Origin: Tilletia caries
Taxonomy: Eukaryota; Basidiomycota; Exobasidiomycetes; Tilletiales; Tilletiaceae
DNA length: 64,000 nt
Assembly: GCA_032718865.1 (NCBI GenBank)
Contig: JALUTQ010000028.1
Coordinates: 806,001 to 870,000 of the forward strand
Reading direction: 5' to 3'
Of the stretch, positions 21,982-33,900 are shown piece after piece. The position numbers and the translations under genes were made by a program. Positions within the stretch are counted from its first letter, which is position 1. Each line of letters starts with the position of its first letter. A model generated the notes under the pieces. The model saw nothing but the letters and a program-made list of their open reading frames with translations. It did no database searches and was not told where the DNA came from.

Positions 21982-22763
21982 TGGTCCGTGCGGTTCGTGT
22001 GTGTCTTAGTAATTCAGAAGCTTAGTACGTTCACATGATTTCCGGTCTGCGTATTCTTCTGCCAATTGCATGTGACTGATATCTTTCACCTTTACCCAGA
22101 CGCCGTTGAGAACTTGCTCGTGCTTCTTCTCCGTCATTTCGCCATCTGTCTCAATCCACTGCCGAACGCACGCGAGAACGACAAGTCGACATCAACGACC
22201 ACCACGGGACTGGATCGGATGTCGATCCGCAGAGAGGGTGCGGTCGCTGTGCACGACGACATCGAGAGACTTAGCGTATTGATATATTGGTGCGTGAGTC
22301 GAGGTTGAGGTTTTGTTCCGGAACAAAGCACATGGGGGCAAGGGGACCGAGCGCTGACCTAGACTTTCATGTGCTTCCACTGACTGCTCTCACAGCCGGG
22401 CAGCATCTTGCCTGGCACAGAGTCTCAGCATGCACTGATTCAGATGGCAGCACGGCGTCTACAAGCTATCACGGTGGAGCAGGAGGGGAAGCACATAGAA
22501 GGAAGAGACGGGCCCGCCCACGGTCAAGGAAGGTGTCGTGCCGGAACAAATGTACACTTCAATCTAACGATTGAAACCTCGTCCAATTTCTGCAAAGTGG
22601 GAGGCGCGAGGCGCTCTTTCCATCCCTCTCCTTCCCTGCCCGGACTCGACCTCCATCACGACCCAATCAAGAACTCGATCACAACCCCATCAAACGTGGA
22701 AGGCCCTCGAAGGACGCAGGAAGATGGTCGAAAATTGGTCGCTTTTGGGAGGGGGGGCAAAGG

Positions 22764-22770
22764 TATATAA
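22764..22770 (+). promoter_or_regulatory. TATA-like element with pyrimidine-rich downstream tract
   Basis: TATATAA preceded by a G-rich stretch and followed by about 90 bp of C/T-rich sequence, which resembles fungal core promoters. No convincing ORF follows; the first downstream ATG (22991) opens only 36 codons. If functional it would drive a non-coding RNA. Confidence 0.35.
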
Positions 22771-22857
22771 CAAGGCCCTTCCCACTCCAACCCCCCTCCC
22801 AGATTTCCTCCTCACCCAACCTGCTCGAGACGACTCCTCCTCTCGTCTTCGATCCCT

Positions 22858-22990
22858 CACACACACTCGCACACTCATCTATACACACACACTCTCACAC
22901 ACCCACATACACACACATACACGCACACAAACACACACACACATACACGCACACGCACACGCACACACACGCATACACAAGCACACACAC
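22858..22990. repeat. Imperfect (CA)n tract
   Basis: About 130 bp of CA-dominated dinucleotide repeat interrupted by T and G, immediately downstream of the TATA-like element. Confidence 0.9.
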
Positions 22991-23606
22991 ATGTATCAAG
23001 ATCGGTTTAAATATCGACCTTCATCAAGTCCTCCCTTCTGCAAGCTCCCTTGCTCAAGCATTCGGCGGTCGATATCCATCTATACGTCTGGCCACCCATG
23101 ACCCACCCACCTACCCACCCACTTACACACACGCATGCAACACACCTTCACACACCTAAATACCCACTGGTCCACTCATCCAATGGTCCACTCATCCACT
23201 CGTTCACCTAGTACCCACACACCCACTCACACAGGGTCGCAATACTTCGGTCCACGGGTCTAGGATTTCGCTGGTCTACGGGATCACGGGTCCACGGTCA
23301 CGGCTTCATGTCGTATGCCGCCGTCGTTAGGTCTCCCTCTCCCACGAGCAAGTCCCGTCCGTCCTGCCCTTCGCCAAGCCAAACGTCTTAACGCACAACA
23401 TCCCGACGTCAAGACAACCAATGCCATCTCACTCTCTCATGGGTCCTCAACAAAGGTCAACACCCCGACCTCAACCTACACTTGGCATTGGTCGGCAAGG
23501 GCACAACACCAAGGACGGGCGGGCCCCTATTCATGATGATCAAGGGACGTGGGGGCTGGGAGCCAACTGACACACAATCATGGGGGGACCGAGGCCAGGT
23601 CATTGG

Positions 23607-23965
23607 GGGCGGGATTTCGATACGATTTTAGAGAGGGTACCCCTCTGGGGTCGAACCGACCTCCCAATCCGGTGCCCTGGACAAGTCTAGGGCACAGGGC
23701 CGGGAGATCGGTGGCATGTCAGAGACGGTACCCTTTTGGGGTCGTACTGACCTCCTACTCGGTGACCTGGACCGAGTCTAGGGCACGGGGGCGGGAGTTC
23801 GGTGGTATTTCAGCAAGGGCACCCTCTGGGGTCGAACCGACCTTCCAATCCGGTGCCCTGGACCGAGGTCTAGGGCACGGGGGCGGGAATCCGGTGGCAC
23901 TTCAGAGGGGTAGCCTAGCTGGCGTGGTACCGACCTCCCAATCTCGGTGCGTAGACTTGGGTCCC
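23607..23965. repeat. Four tandem copies of a ~91-bp repeat with quasi-palindrome
   Basis: Copies start at 23607, 23697, 23789 and 23881 (spacing 90, 92 and 92 bp), each opening with GGGCGGGA or a close variant. Shared blocks are GGGTCGAACCGACCT and a quasi-palindrome. In copy 3 its arms are GTGCCCTGGACC and GGTCTAGGGCAC around GA (23853-23878), twelve pairs including one G:T. Copy 1 has the arms at 23672-23695; copy 2 (23762-23786) carries one mismatch; copy 4 has lost the right arm. The reverse strand of copies 1 and 3 reads GGTTCGACCCC, a match to the Pol III B-box consensus. Confidence 0.85.
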
Positions 23966-24025
23966 CTTTCGGCGCAGTGGCATTCCTCCGAGGGGGAGGG
24001 TCAACAATGTCGCTGCGTCTATCGA

Positions 24026-24119
24026 GCGCCTCTCTGCCTGATCCGCATCCCTCGGGTGTGAGGTGTCACCCGGGGGAATCCCCTCAATGCGGAGAGGAGA
24101 GGCGCGAGACCCTTCGGGG
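24026..24119 (+). other. Candidate structured RNA element (stem, inner hairpins, TTCG tetraloop)
   Basis: Outer arms GCGCCTCTC (24026-24034) and GAGAGGCGC (24097-24105) are exact reverse complements. They continue, after an internal loop, as CCGCAT (24043-24048) with ATGCGG (24087-24092). Inside lies CGGGTG (24053-24058) pairing with CACCCG (24067-24072). Just outside is CCC-TTCG-GGG (24110-24119), a classical stable tetraloop hairpin. A TTTT run follows at 24149-24152. Function and transcription are unknown. Confidence 0.35.
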
Positions 24120-24368
24120 GTGAGTACCATCTTCCTCCCCTGAGCTCATTTTGTCATCCCACTGTGTTGATTAACGTGATCTCTCCCTCTTGGCTGTCTC
24201 GTCTCTCATGCTCTCCTCGCCGACACCGTCGCCGTCTCGCTCTCCTTCTCGCCCTTCCTTGGTCGCCGTCACCGATACTCACGCCCTCGATATCGCCTTC
24301 GCCTTCCTCCTCGACATCGACACCGACACCGACCTCGCCTTCCCTTCCGACTTCATCTTCCACCTCAA

Positions 24369-24403
24369 CCTCGACCTCGACCTCGACCTCGACCTCGACC
24401 TCG
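24369..24403. repeat. CTCGAC hexanucleotide microsatellite
   Basis: Nearly six tandem 6-bp units in non-coding sequence. Confidence 0.85.
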
Positions 24404-24996
24404 AGCTTTACCCATTTCGTCGTCACTCACTGTCATGACCTGCCCTGCTCGAGACCGCCCACCCTTTCCGGTTTCTACTCCTCCCCATCCGGCAAGGTGA
24501 GTCCTCACATCGAGTCTTCCATGCTACGCATTAGCCCTTGTGGATCTACCAATGAACTTCAACCAATGTATCTCAGACCCTGCCCTGCAATGCATCACCA
24601 TCATCAATCCTTATGCTATCCTTCACTGTCCCCATCGTGTGTGAACGTTGCCTCCTCGACCTCCTCGAGTGTGGATGTGTTCATGGAGCGTTACTCTCTT
24701 CTCCCCATCTCGATGGCGGCCATGGCAGCGGACTGCGCCCGGTCAGTGCATGCACGGGCGAGCGTGTACATAGCGCTGGCATCACCCCTCCCGTACGTAC
24801 ACATGTAGACGGGTTGTGCTCACACTACTGTATGATTATTCAAAGAACCACTGAGGAATGTATTTACATCGCAATTTATCGTTGGCGAGATAGCAACCGA
24901 GAGTCCGATCTTGAACGAGACGAAGAGCTGGTGAAGTGTAGAACGAAAAAAGGGTGGCCTCCTTGTGTAGAGGCTGACATGTCGTACATTCTGGCC

Positions 24997-27900
24997 TCAA
25001 GAAGCTCTCGCATTATACTGCCGGACGACGTTGGCGGCGTGCTTGAAGAAGAAGTTGCGCGTGCCGGACTGTACAGATGAAGCAAAACGTCAGTACTCAT
25101 GGATCACAGAGCGTTATTAGCCGCAACTATCGAGACTCACGTCCGGAATCTTCAAAAAGGGTCGCTCGCTGTTTCCTTGCAGCACCAGCGCGATACCTTG
25201 CGCCTCCAGACTGTGTAGTCGATTGTGGGGTGATGAGGAGTCAGAACACCATGAGACCCAGTTCAAGCTATACGGAAACACTCACGAAATGCTGCTCAAC
25301 TCCGCCAGCGGTATTTCGAGAAGCACCTTGAGCTTGAGGGTGCGGATCAGCACTGCGATCGGAAATTGAGGTAATCAGTTTCCTGTTAGGTTCAAGTATC
25401 ACGGCGTTGCTCAAGTGGTACTTACAGACTCGCGTAGTCGTCAGCATGGCGACGGCATCGCTCTCGGCATCTTCGACATCTACATGCGCGACGTAATTCT
25501 CCTTCATTAGGCGACCATTGTCCACGTTCTTGAGCCACGTCTGACCGAGCGCTTCGCGATCCGAGTAAGGACGGACCACGCCATCCGCAGCGATGAATCG
25601 CGGCAGGCGTACTCTGTCAATGTCGTTCTGATCAAAGACGACGGTCGTGTTGCGCATCCCCTCCGTCACGTTGCTGGCCAGATCGAACACTCCGACGGCA
25701 GGTTTCGTGATCGCACCGACGATGCCCTTGCCGACACCCTTGAAGAAGCCGGCTGCACCGCCCTGTTCAGCTCCCTCGAGAGGCTTCAGAGCCAGGCCTT
25801 CGAAGCCTGACGCAACACTGGTGAAGAACGAGTTCGCACCGGCGGTGATTCCGTACAGCGCGTGCTTCGGCTTGTTGCGGAACCGGCTCATTCGTCTGCG
25901 ACTCTGGAAGTCCTTGTCCATCGTCGCTGCCGCAAGACCTTTTCCGATACTGCCTGTCACCTTGGATACACTGTCGGTAACACCGAACACCGTCTTCTTG
26001 ACGAAGCTGCTGGCACCCCGAGCAATGCCCAGACCAAGCTCCTTGTTTCCGTGCATGACCAGACCTGCATAGGATCCAGTGAAGAAAGTATGAGGAGCAA
26101 ATTTCGTAACAATAGTCTCGCTGTTGTCGACTCACCTTGATAGGGCTCGTAGAAGATGTCAGCCACGCCTGAGCTGACGTTAGTGAACAGACCGACCGGG
26201 TTACCCAGGAAGTCCGCTGAGCCAAGAACACGGTACAGTTGGAGAAGGAAGCCCTGCCCATAGTGGTAGACGATGCGTTGCTGAAGCACTGCCGGAGAGA
26301 GTCGTACGTTCTCCAGCACAAGCGCGTTGAGCCGAACGGGAGCATCATTGACATTGCCCAACGCCATGGTCAGAGCGTTGAAGAAGAAGATCAATGGGTT
26401 CCTCGAGCTGACACGCTCGTCGGCATTGACTCGCTCTGTCCGCATGAACGACAGATTGAGAGCGATAGGCTGCAGATGGAGGACCTCGAAGTATATATCG
26501 TCTTGACCTGCAATCGAAGCGTGGGGCTCCGGGATCTCCTTGGGATGCTCGATGAAGTCGGAGTTCTCGTCCGCAACAGCCTCCCATGATGCGCCCTTCA
26601 GCTTCGAGAAGTCGTACAAAGCGAAAAGGAAGTCCTCGTCGAGCTCTGCAGTAATCTCTTGCAGCAATATAGATGCATACTTGATGTGCATCACGCCGTG
26701 ACTCTGATCCTTGAGTCTGATCAGGGCCACTTGCAATGTCGGATGGACCTCCAGATCCTTGCCGTCCTTGGGCACGACACTTGGGTACAGCACTATAGGG
26801 AAAAGACCGCCGAAGAGCTGATTGTCGATCTGGATCCACTTGCAGACAACATTGATCGAGGTGGTCGTCTGAGACTCGGCAGTCGAGAACTCCAAGCCGC
26901 GGAAAGAGATGTACGCGAGCTCTTGGACATGCTTGTTGATCAGGGAGATGCCGACGCCCTCGAGGTCCACCTTGAATGCAGACATGACGTGCGTGTCGAC
27001 GTCGGCGATTTCGAAGCCGCCGTCCCGACTGACGACGGAGTCAGTGCGAGAGAATGTCGAGTTTTGCCGCTTGAGCTTGTAGTGACTCATCGCTTCCGAC
27101 CAGTTCGAAAGCACGAGGGTCTGCGTCGGTCCATCCGCTCGAACATCCAGGGCAATAACGGAATTTCCGCGGCCATTAGGGGTGGAGAACTTGAAAGGCA
27201 ACAAGCTACCAATTTCGAGGATGTTGACGTTGCGCTCTCTGCCATTGACCACGAGCTTGATGAGCTTGTCTTGCATGGCCGGGTAGTCCCACGCATACTT
27301 CATCTTCGACTTGGGCTTCAGCTCGTAACGCTTGCCGACTTGCTCGTCCATGGATTTCCCACTGTCTTTGCGCTCCGTTGCCTGCATGAACGTGACGGTG
27401 TGGTCGCTTTCGTTCCGCAGCATGTACGGCCATGGGCCCGTCTCCTGGCTGATGGTGATGAAGATGGTCGGGCCGTCCAGCAGGACTTCTGTGCGAATCA
27501 GGTGCTGATGCTGTCCGGCTTTCGCGATTCGAAGATGCACACTTCCGATGTCCTCGATGTTGAAAGGGGCGGTCCACTTGTTGTTGAGGCCGGGATATGC
27601 CAGTGTCATCTGCTTAGAAGCTCCAACACGCAAGAAGTGGAGGGGAATGCGCTTTCCAGGCTCGGCGGTTACCACTTCTGCGGCTCCGGCCTCGCGCAGG
27701 TTGATCGGCTCGTCGAGGTTGTTTCGCACAAGATAACGAGGCTTCAGCTTGACGACCTTGGAGAGCTTGAACTTGCCGAGGCCGTCTTCAACGGTAAGAC
27801 CAAGATGAATCTCCTCGTTCTTCGTGCTGGAAGGGATGACCACCTCCGTCTCGGAACCGATTGCTTCGAACGAGATCGGCTTGGACCAAGCGGAGTTGCC

Positions 27901-30900
27901 GACTCGCATCAGAACACGATTTCTTCGGTCGTTGCTGTTGTGAGAGAACAAGAACGGCATAGGCTCCTTTCGCTCAGGAGCTCCTGTTCCGGAATCTTGT
28001 CCTGCCACCAGTTTCGCACCTCCGGTCCATGACCGGGCCTTGAGAGCGAAAGGCAGGCCAGTCTCTGTATATATTTCATGTTTGTCAGCGTCTGCAATCA
28101 CTTTGAAGATGATCTATGTTCCTGCACTCACGGTTGATGAAAATATACGGAGAGTAGATTCTGCCGGAGGAAGACATGTTCAGAGCTGTTCTGCTTGACT
28201 ACTCCAGTCCCACAACAAATCAGCCTTGTACTCACTGGACCTTGAATGCCCCACCAGAGTCTGGATATCTGAAGTAGTGCAGGCGCAGGTTGAGCTTTAG
28301 ACTTTCAGCGTCTGTCAAGGTCAGCGCTTTTTCCACCGGGAAGTCTATGAAAAGGCATAGCTGGTCAGTATAGTCAAGGACCCCTGTAGGATGGAAATTG
28401 ACTTACCGTCGGGATTGTCGCTGCGGACGGTGAAGTCAAAGACAGGAGAATGGTCAATTTTGAGCACAACAAAAGCCAAAAGCAGTCCGAAGATTGCTCA
28501 CGTAGCGATAATTGCGAACTGCGACAGAAGAAACGGTCAGCAAAGTTCACACATGATATGGCCTGCATCATAATGCTCACCTCGCTCGGGGAGAACACTG
28601 AGGACTGGATGTCTACACTCAACAAGAGTAAGTGCGACAGCTGTACCACGTGAATCGGAGAGACTCCTCCCTTTCTCAGGAAGCTCGACCAGTTGTGGTT
28701 GAGATTCTTGTCGAAGATGCGGTATTGAATGTCGTATGGCAGGAGGTTCTCGATCTCGACCGGAGCTCTCAAGCGTAGAGTCAGCTTCGGGTATACCCGA
28801 CTCATCGGATCCTGCTTGTCGTATTCAGTGTAGCACTGGAATCGGAACGGCGCTTCGTTCTTGTCGGCGGTGGGGCACGTGATAACCCTTGTCGATTTCT
28901 TTGTAAGCTCCTGCCAATTCGGGCTTTCCACCGACCAGCCGTAATCGAAACCGGCTGTTGGTGATGTTTTGTTAACTATGAGGCCAGCATTTATGATCAT
29001 GGAGGTCCACACTCACGGTCTGGTCTCAACTTGATGCGGTTGTGGTATGCAGCTTCGATGGGCACAGGACAAGTCTCACCCGGAGCTGGATAGAGAAGGG
29101 GAGATCAGCACACGCCAAGCACGCGAAAGGCACATCCAACCGCCACTTACGAATCTTCCGGATAATCGAAGTGAGGTGTCCATTGGTGTCCAATACCACC
29201 AGCTCGACGGGCACCAAGGTGCTGTTCTCCACTTGGAACGATGACCGGAAAGTGATGACCTTGACATTGTCCTTGAGCTTGACCTCGCATATCAGACGAT
29301 GCGGGACCTGATTCAACTTGGGCCGCAGGCTGACCGGGAATTCGCCTTCGCGATCTACGCTGATATGCTTGAGTCGCTCCCAAGGCATACCCTCGATCTG
29401 CAGGGAGAGCGTGTTGCTATTCGACTCCTTGATGTGCTGTGAGGAGCGAAAGGTGGCACCCGTCAGGTCTGTTCCGACTCGCTTCACCTCTTCATAAGAT
29501 AGCTTACCTCTCTTGTAGACTTCCAATCCTCGAAGCGCCAAGGGATGTTGTCCCCATCTTCCAGGTACTGTGGAGCGGGCCGTTGGCGCTTGTCTTCGAC
29601 GTCCGGCCAGACTGCGATGCGATATCCGGTGCGATTCCGCAACTCGAATGGAGTTGTGTCACGGTTGCTCGTCGCTTGAATACTCTGGTCGTTGATCGTT
29701 GTCACTGTGAATGGACAATTTGCGTGAGTATTCAGAGGCGCAAACTGTCCTTGTGGGGACGCGCGCACACGTACCGTAAGTGAGGGCAGTCTCAATCAGC
29801 GTTGTGGTAACCTAAGAGCGCAAAATCAGGTCAGTGTTCGCTCTAAGCCTTGAGTAGTTTGTCTGAACTTACGTTAAGCTCAAGTCGCCGCTTTGACGAC
29901 ACAGTGAAGTTCGTGCTTGGAGGTGTGATTGTCTTGTCCATGTTCAAGCTGAACGTCCACGGGTCGATCAAAGGTTCCCAGTGCGAGCAGGACAAGTTGA
30001 AGTAGTTCACATAGGCATTCACCGACGTCTCCATTCGCATCTGTGCAGCGCAAGAAATGATCAGCAAAGTATCACCTTCCTGCAGCCGAGGCTCTGACTT
30101 ACGTTGCCGGACCAGTCCCGAACGCTGACGGCGAATCTTTGCAGGCTCATGTCCACTATGGGCAGGGAGTGCAGATCACCAATCAGAATCAGCTGCAGAC
30201 CCGCTACACTTGCTTTGAGCTGAAAGATCAAGAAAGCAAGTCAGAGTTAGGACAATGACACTCGAAGGTTCAACACGCCAGAGTGAGGCGCGACTTACAA
30301 CTTCTTTGGTCATGATCAACTCTGCGTTGAGAACCGCGTCCTGTGGGTCGTTGCCATATGTAATCTGGTTCTCTGCACCGACCTGTGCCATCGAGCGACG
30401 CGACGTACGCTCCCTTCCGGAGACCGAGCTGGAAGTTCGGCCGGCGGGCTTCTGCACGCTCTGCTGCTGCTGCGCAGCCTGGGTGGAGCTTGCGGAGAGC
30501 TCTATGGCTTTGTTCACAACGGTGGTGATCTGGGCGAAGAAGCGCGAATGTTAGAACGCGGCCACGATATGTATCGTGACACAGAATTTGTACTCACCAG
30601 CATGATGTCACGGTAGGAGACCCTGAAGATCAGCGGCTCCACGTCGATCTCGATGCTCGTCACTTGTCGAGCAGCAGACATTCTGCTGTCCATTGACATG
30701 GTCACGTCGAAGTCGTCAAGGAAGCGCAACGACTCCTTGGGCCGGTTCATCCTTCTCATAAGCATCCCCATCTGATCCACCTTCAACGCCAGGACGCCCT
30801 GCTGCGACAGCAGGATCTGCTTGATCGACAGCACGATGGCCTCCGTGTCAGCACGCTCTGGTGCAGCAAGCAGAATGATGGTCGGATCCAGCACGTTCAC

Positions 30901-33900
30901 GCGGAACGCCATGGTGTTTTCCGAAGGCGGAGAGGAGTCCTGCTTCGTCTGGGGCTTGCTCGTACTGGTCTTCGCCTGCTGACTGACCTTGCCCGAAGAG
31001 GCACTGGCCTCCGCGGGCGCTGATGGGAATGCACTCATGAAGAAGTTCATAAGAGCGAAGGCAGGGTCGAGCGAGAAGATGATGTTCGGACTGTCGACAG
31101 TCACAAGCGCCAGAGAGGACGCGTTGGCACCGGCCGACATCGTGTAGTTCAGCACGAACTGATGAGCATTGTGCTTGACCGCCGGAATGATCTCCCTGAA
31201 CTTGGTATCCTTGTCTGGCCGGGTGTCCGAGACCGTGAACGATTTGAGAGCGACATCGGCCTCCATCGCAGAGTTGCTGAGCATCTTGAACTTGACATCC
31301 GTGCCGTTGATCGCAAACTTCGCCAGACTGGCTTTGTTAAGGCTCTCCTGGGACGTCGCAGCATCGGTGAACAGCTCGACGTTGATCAGGTTGACACGGA
31401 AGTGAAGGTCCATGCTGGGGAACACCTCAATGTCTCGATCGGCTTCGTGTGCGATGGTACCCAGCTCGGGAAGCAGGTCCACTGTGGGACCGCTCGGACC
31501 CACTTCCTTGGCTGCTTGCACTGTCTTCATATCAGAGTTCCGCGAAGGAAGCGGCGGAGGTTGGCCAGGTACGTTCTCAGTCTCGTCTTCCCACGCGAAT
31601 GCACGTGGAATGGACTTCGTCAGAGCCATGACGAAGATGTACTGCTCCTGCGTGAGCTTGATCTGCACATCGGACATCTGGGCGAGAATCCGAGTATTGG
31701 CCTCTGTGCTAGAGTTCTCGTGACCCAGATGGTCTTCTTGTGTCATGTCCACAATGATGTTGACGTCGTCGATCATCTGCACATGATGGGTATGACCCTC
31801 ATGCTCCAGTCGCGAAGCCAGCCGGATGTGTCGCAGACCCGCTTCAATCTTCGTGACAATGTGCCCGTCATCCTGGCTGGGGAAGGTATTGTGCGCGAAG
31901 ATTTCACCAAGGTTGGCAGTGATAGCATCAGCCGAGCTCGCGGTGCGGGGAAGGACGAGAATGGGCGTCTTGATGATCACATCGTAGTGCATCTTGGTAG
32001 CACGCTGCTGCAGTTGTGAAGCCTGGGCCGAAGCGGCGGTGGTGGCAGCGTCGTACACGGCTTTCATCTGGGCGAACTTGGCGAAGAAGCGAAGGAGCTC
32101 GCGCACCGGCTCTTCGGTGAAGGTGAACCGAAGTGATCCTGTGCGCAACCAGATCGAGCTGTCGTAGCCGGGATATGTCTGCGGGTCGTTCGAGTCGAAA
32201 GTCTCGTACGTGAAGTCGGCAAGCTCGTCTCCTTGAATCGTCAACAACTTGCGGAAATCAGGGTCTGCAATCTTTCGCTCTACGTTGTCGAGAAGGGACA
32301 AGGATCCAAGTCGCACGGCAATGCGAATCGTCGGGCCTCGCAGCATCACCGCAACATCAGCTGTCGAGAGGGTGAGCGTGGCGAGCAGCTGACCATCGTT
32401 GTTGAGACGGAGGACGACCGACGTAAGTTTGACCCGGACCCGGAGCTTCTCCTGTCGGGGTTTCTCCAACTTGGTCTCATCAGTCTTCTGCTTGTCCACT
32501 ACTTCTTCTCCCTCGTGCTCTGCTGCTGGCGGAGGACCCTCAGGAACGAATGTCTGCGCACAATGAATGACTGCGTCAGCACGGGAATACACATATATCT
32601 TGCATGCAATGAATAAACTTACTGTCATGATCCAATCGTATACCGCCAACACGCTCACACGAGTGAGCATGATGTTGATGGTCGAAAGCTCGACATTGAT
32701 GGATTGATCAATGCCCTCATAGACCGACATGAACTCCGGCGAGTCGGCCTGGACACGTGTGTACTTCACCCGCACCAGGTCCTTGCCGATGGTAGAACCC
32801 GACGTAGAGGACTTCTTCATCCCCGCTTCGTTGATAGTCTTGGAGGTGATCAAGTGCTTGAACGCAGCGTCCTGCTGAACGATCCGATCCACCAGCTCCA
32901 ACGACCTCAAGCCAACATCGACGTCCATGTGGAATGGGAAAATGGCGAGATGCAGCATGAAGCCTTCGAAAACGGCGTCGACGAGGAGCTTCTCCGGTTT
33001 CTTCGGATCCGTGTTGGACTTGAAGATCGAACCCTGCAGCCGGTCCACCACAAAGTGCAGCTCAAAGTTCTTCTGATGCACATTGACCTTGTCCGCACTG
33101 GCATCCTCTGCATCCTGGAAGTCTTGCTCATCCTCGTGTTCAACCAGGTACTCGTCCTCGCTCCGGAGTTGACTGGCGAATCGGCTTCGACGTTCCTGTC
33201 GGATCTCTGCTAAGCTCTGGGAAGAGTCACGGACCATGCCGGAGGGCCGTACCGGCTGCGTCTGCACCACGTGTGTGCTGACCCCCTGGTCACCGTTCTC
33301 ATCGGGCTTGGCGGGATGCCCATTGCCTTGAGCACCGTGCGTGGGGACCTCCTCAGGCTCTGAGAATCGAGGAATCGACACGTCGATCATATGCATGAGC
33401 GTCTTGTACTTGCGATCTGAGAAGTTCACCTTCAGCATGGGCAGGTGTCCCGTGATCTTGAATTTGGTCAGGTTCGGCGCCTTCGGGATGATGGAGTTGT
33501 GGATCGTGAAGTCGATGTTGATTCTCTCGATGAGATGCATCCTGTGTTCCTCCGATTGCTCCGCTAGACCCCGCATGCAGGACTCGAGGTCGTCGCCCAT
33601 GACGAGCTGCGCGGACTCCAGCTTGACGAAGAGTCTGTCGTACATGAGGTCCTCCAGCTGCCTATAGTCCTCGTCGGTATAATGCTGGTTGTGCTTAGAT
33701 TTCACAGTGTTGATCTGTGACTGGTCGGCAATCACCGAACGCACTGCAATGTGACCCGCGTCGAGAACAATGTGCTGGCACCGTTGTGAGGTGATGTTCT
33801 CCGGCAAGATGATGATGGGCGCCTGGATGTCAAGGACCATGTCGATGGTCTTGTGGTTCTCAAGGGCGCTCTCCAGACCGGCACGCGTCTCTTTTCGGAT

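Larger units (their letters stand above)
21240..24996. other. Gene-free island between convergent TMS1 and VPS13
   Basis: 3757 bp with no supported coding gene, the largest gap in the window. Open frames here are low-complexity or run through microsatellites. Contents in order: a GTGCTC hexamer run (about 21942-21981), a 16-bp perfect palindrome (22312-22327), a promoter-like TATATAA (22764-22770), a long CA-rich tract (about 22858-22990), GGTCCAC-type direct repeats (about 23170-23300), four 91-bp tandem repeats (23607-23965), an extended foldable segment (24026-24119) and a CTCGAC run (24369-24403). It may be a non-coding transcript locus, a decayed gene or element, or a local repeat expansion. 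Confidence 0.7.

Noticed and set aside
22571..23101. ORF reading through the CA repeat
   Set aside because: Mostly His/Thr from (CA)n; no conserved sequence and no support for a start.
23607..23965. CRISPR array
   Set aside because: Repeat units are contiguous and diverged, without constant repeats and unique spacers; the host is a eukaryote.
23640..24152. tRNA gene suggested by the B-box-like motif
   Set aside because: No A-box, acceptor stem or anticodon arm could be placed around the motif on either strand.
24164..24808. 214-codon ORF in the gene-free island
   Set aside because: Dominated by Ser/Thr/Pro from the CTCGAC run and neighbours; no domain and no splice partners.
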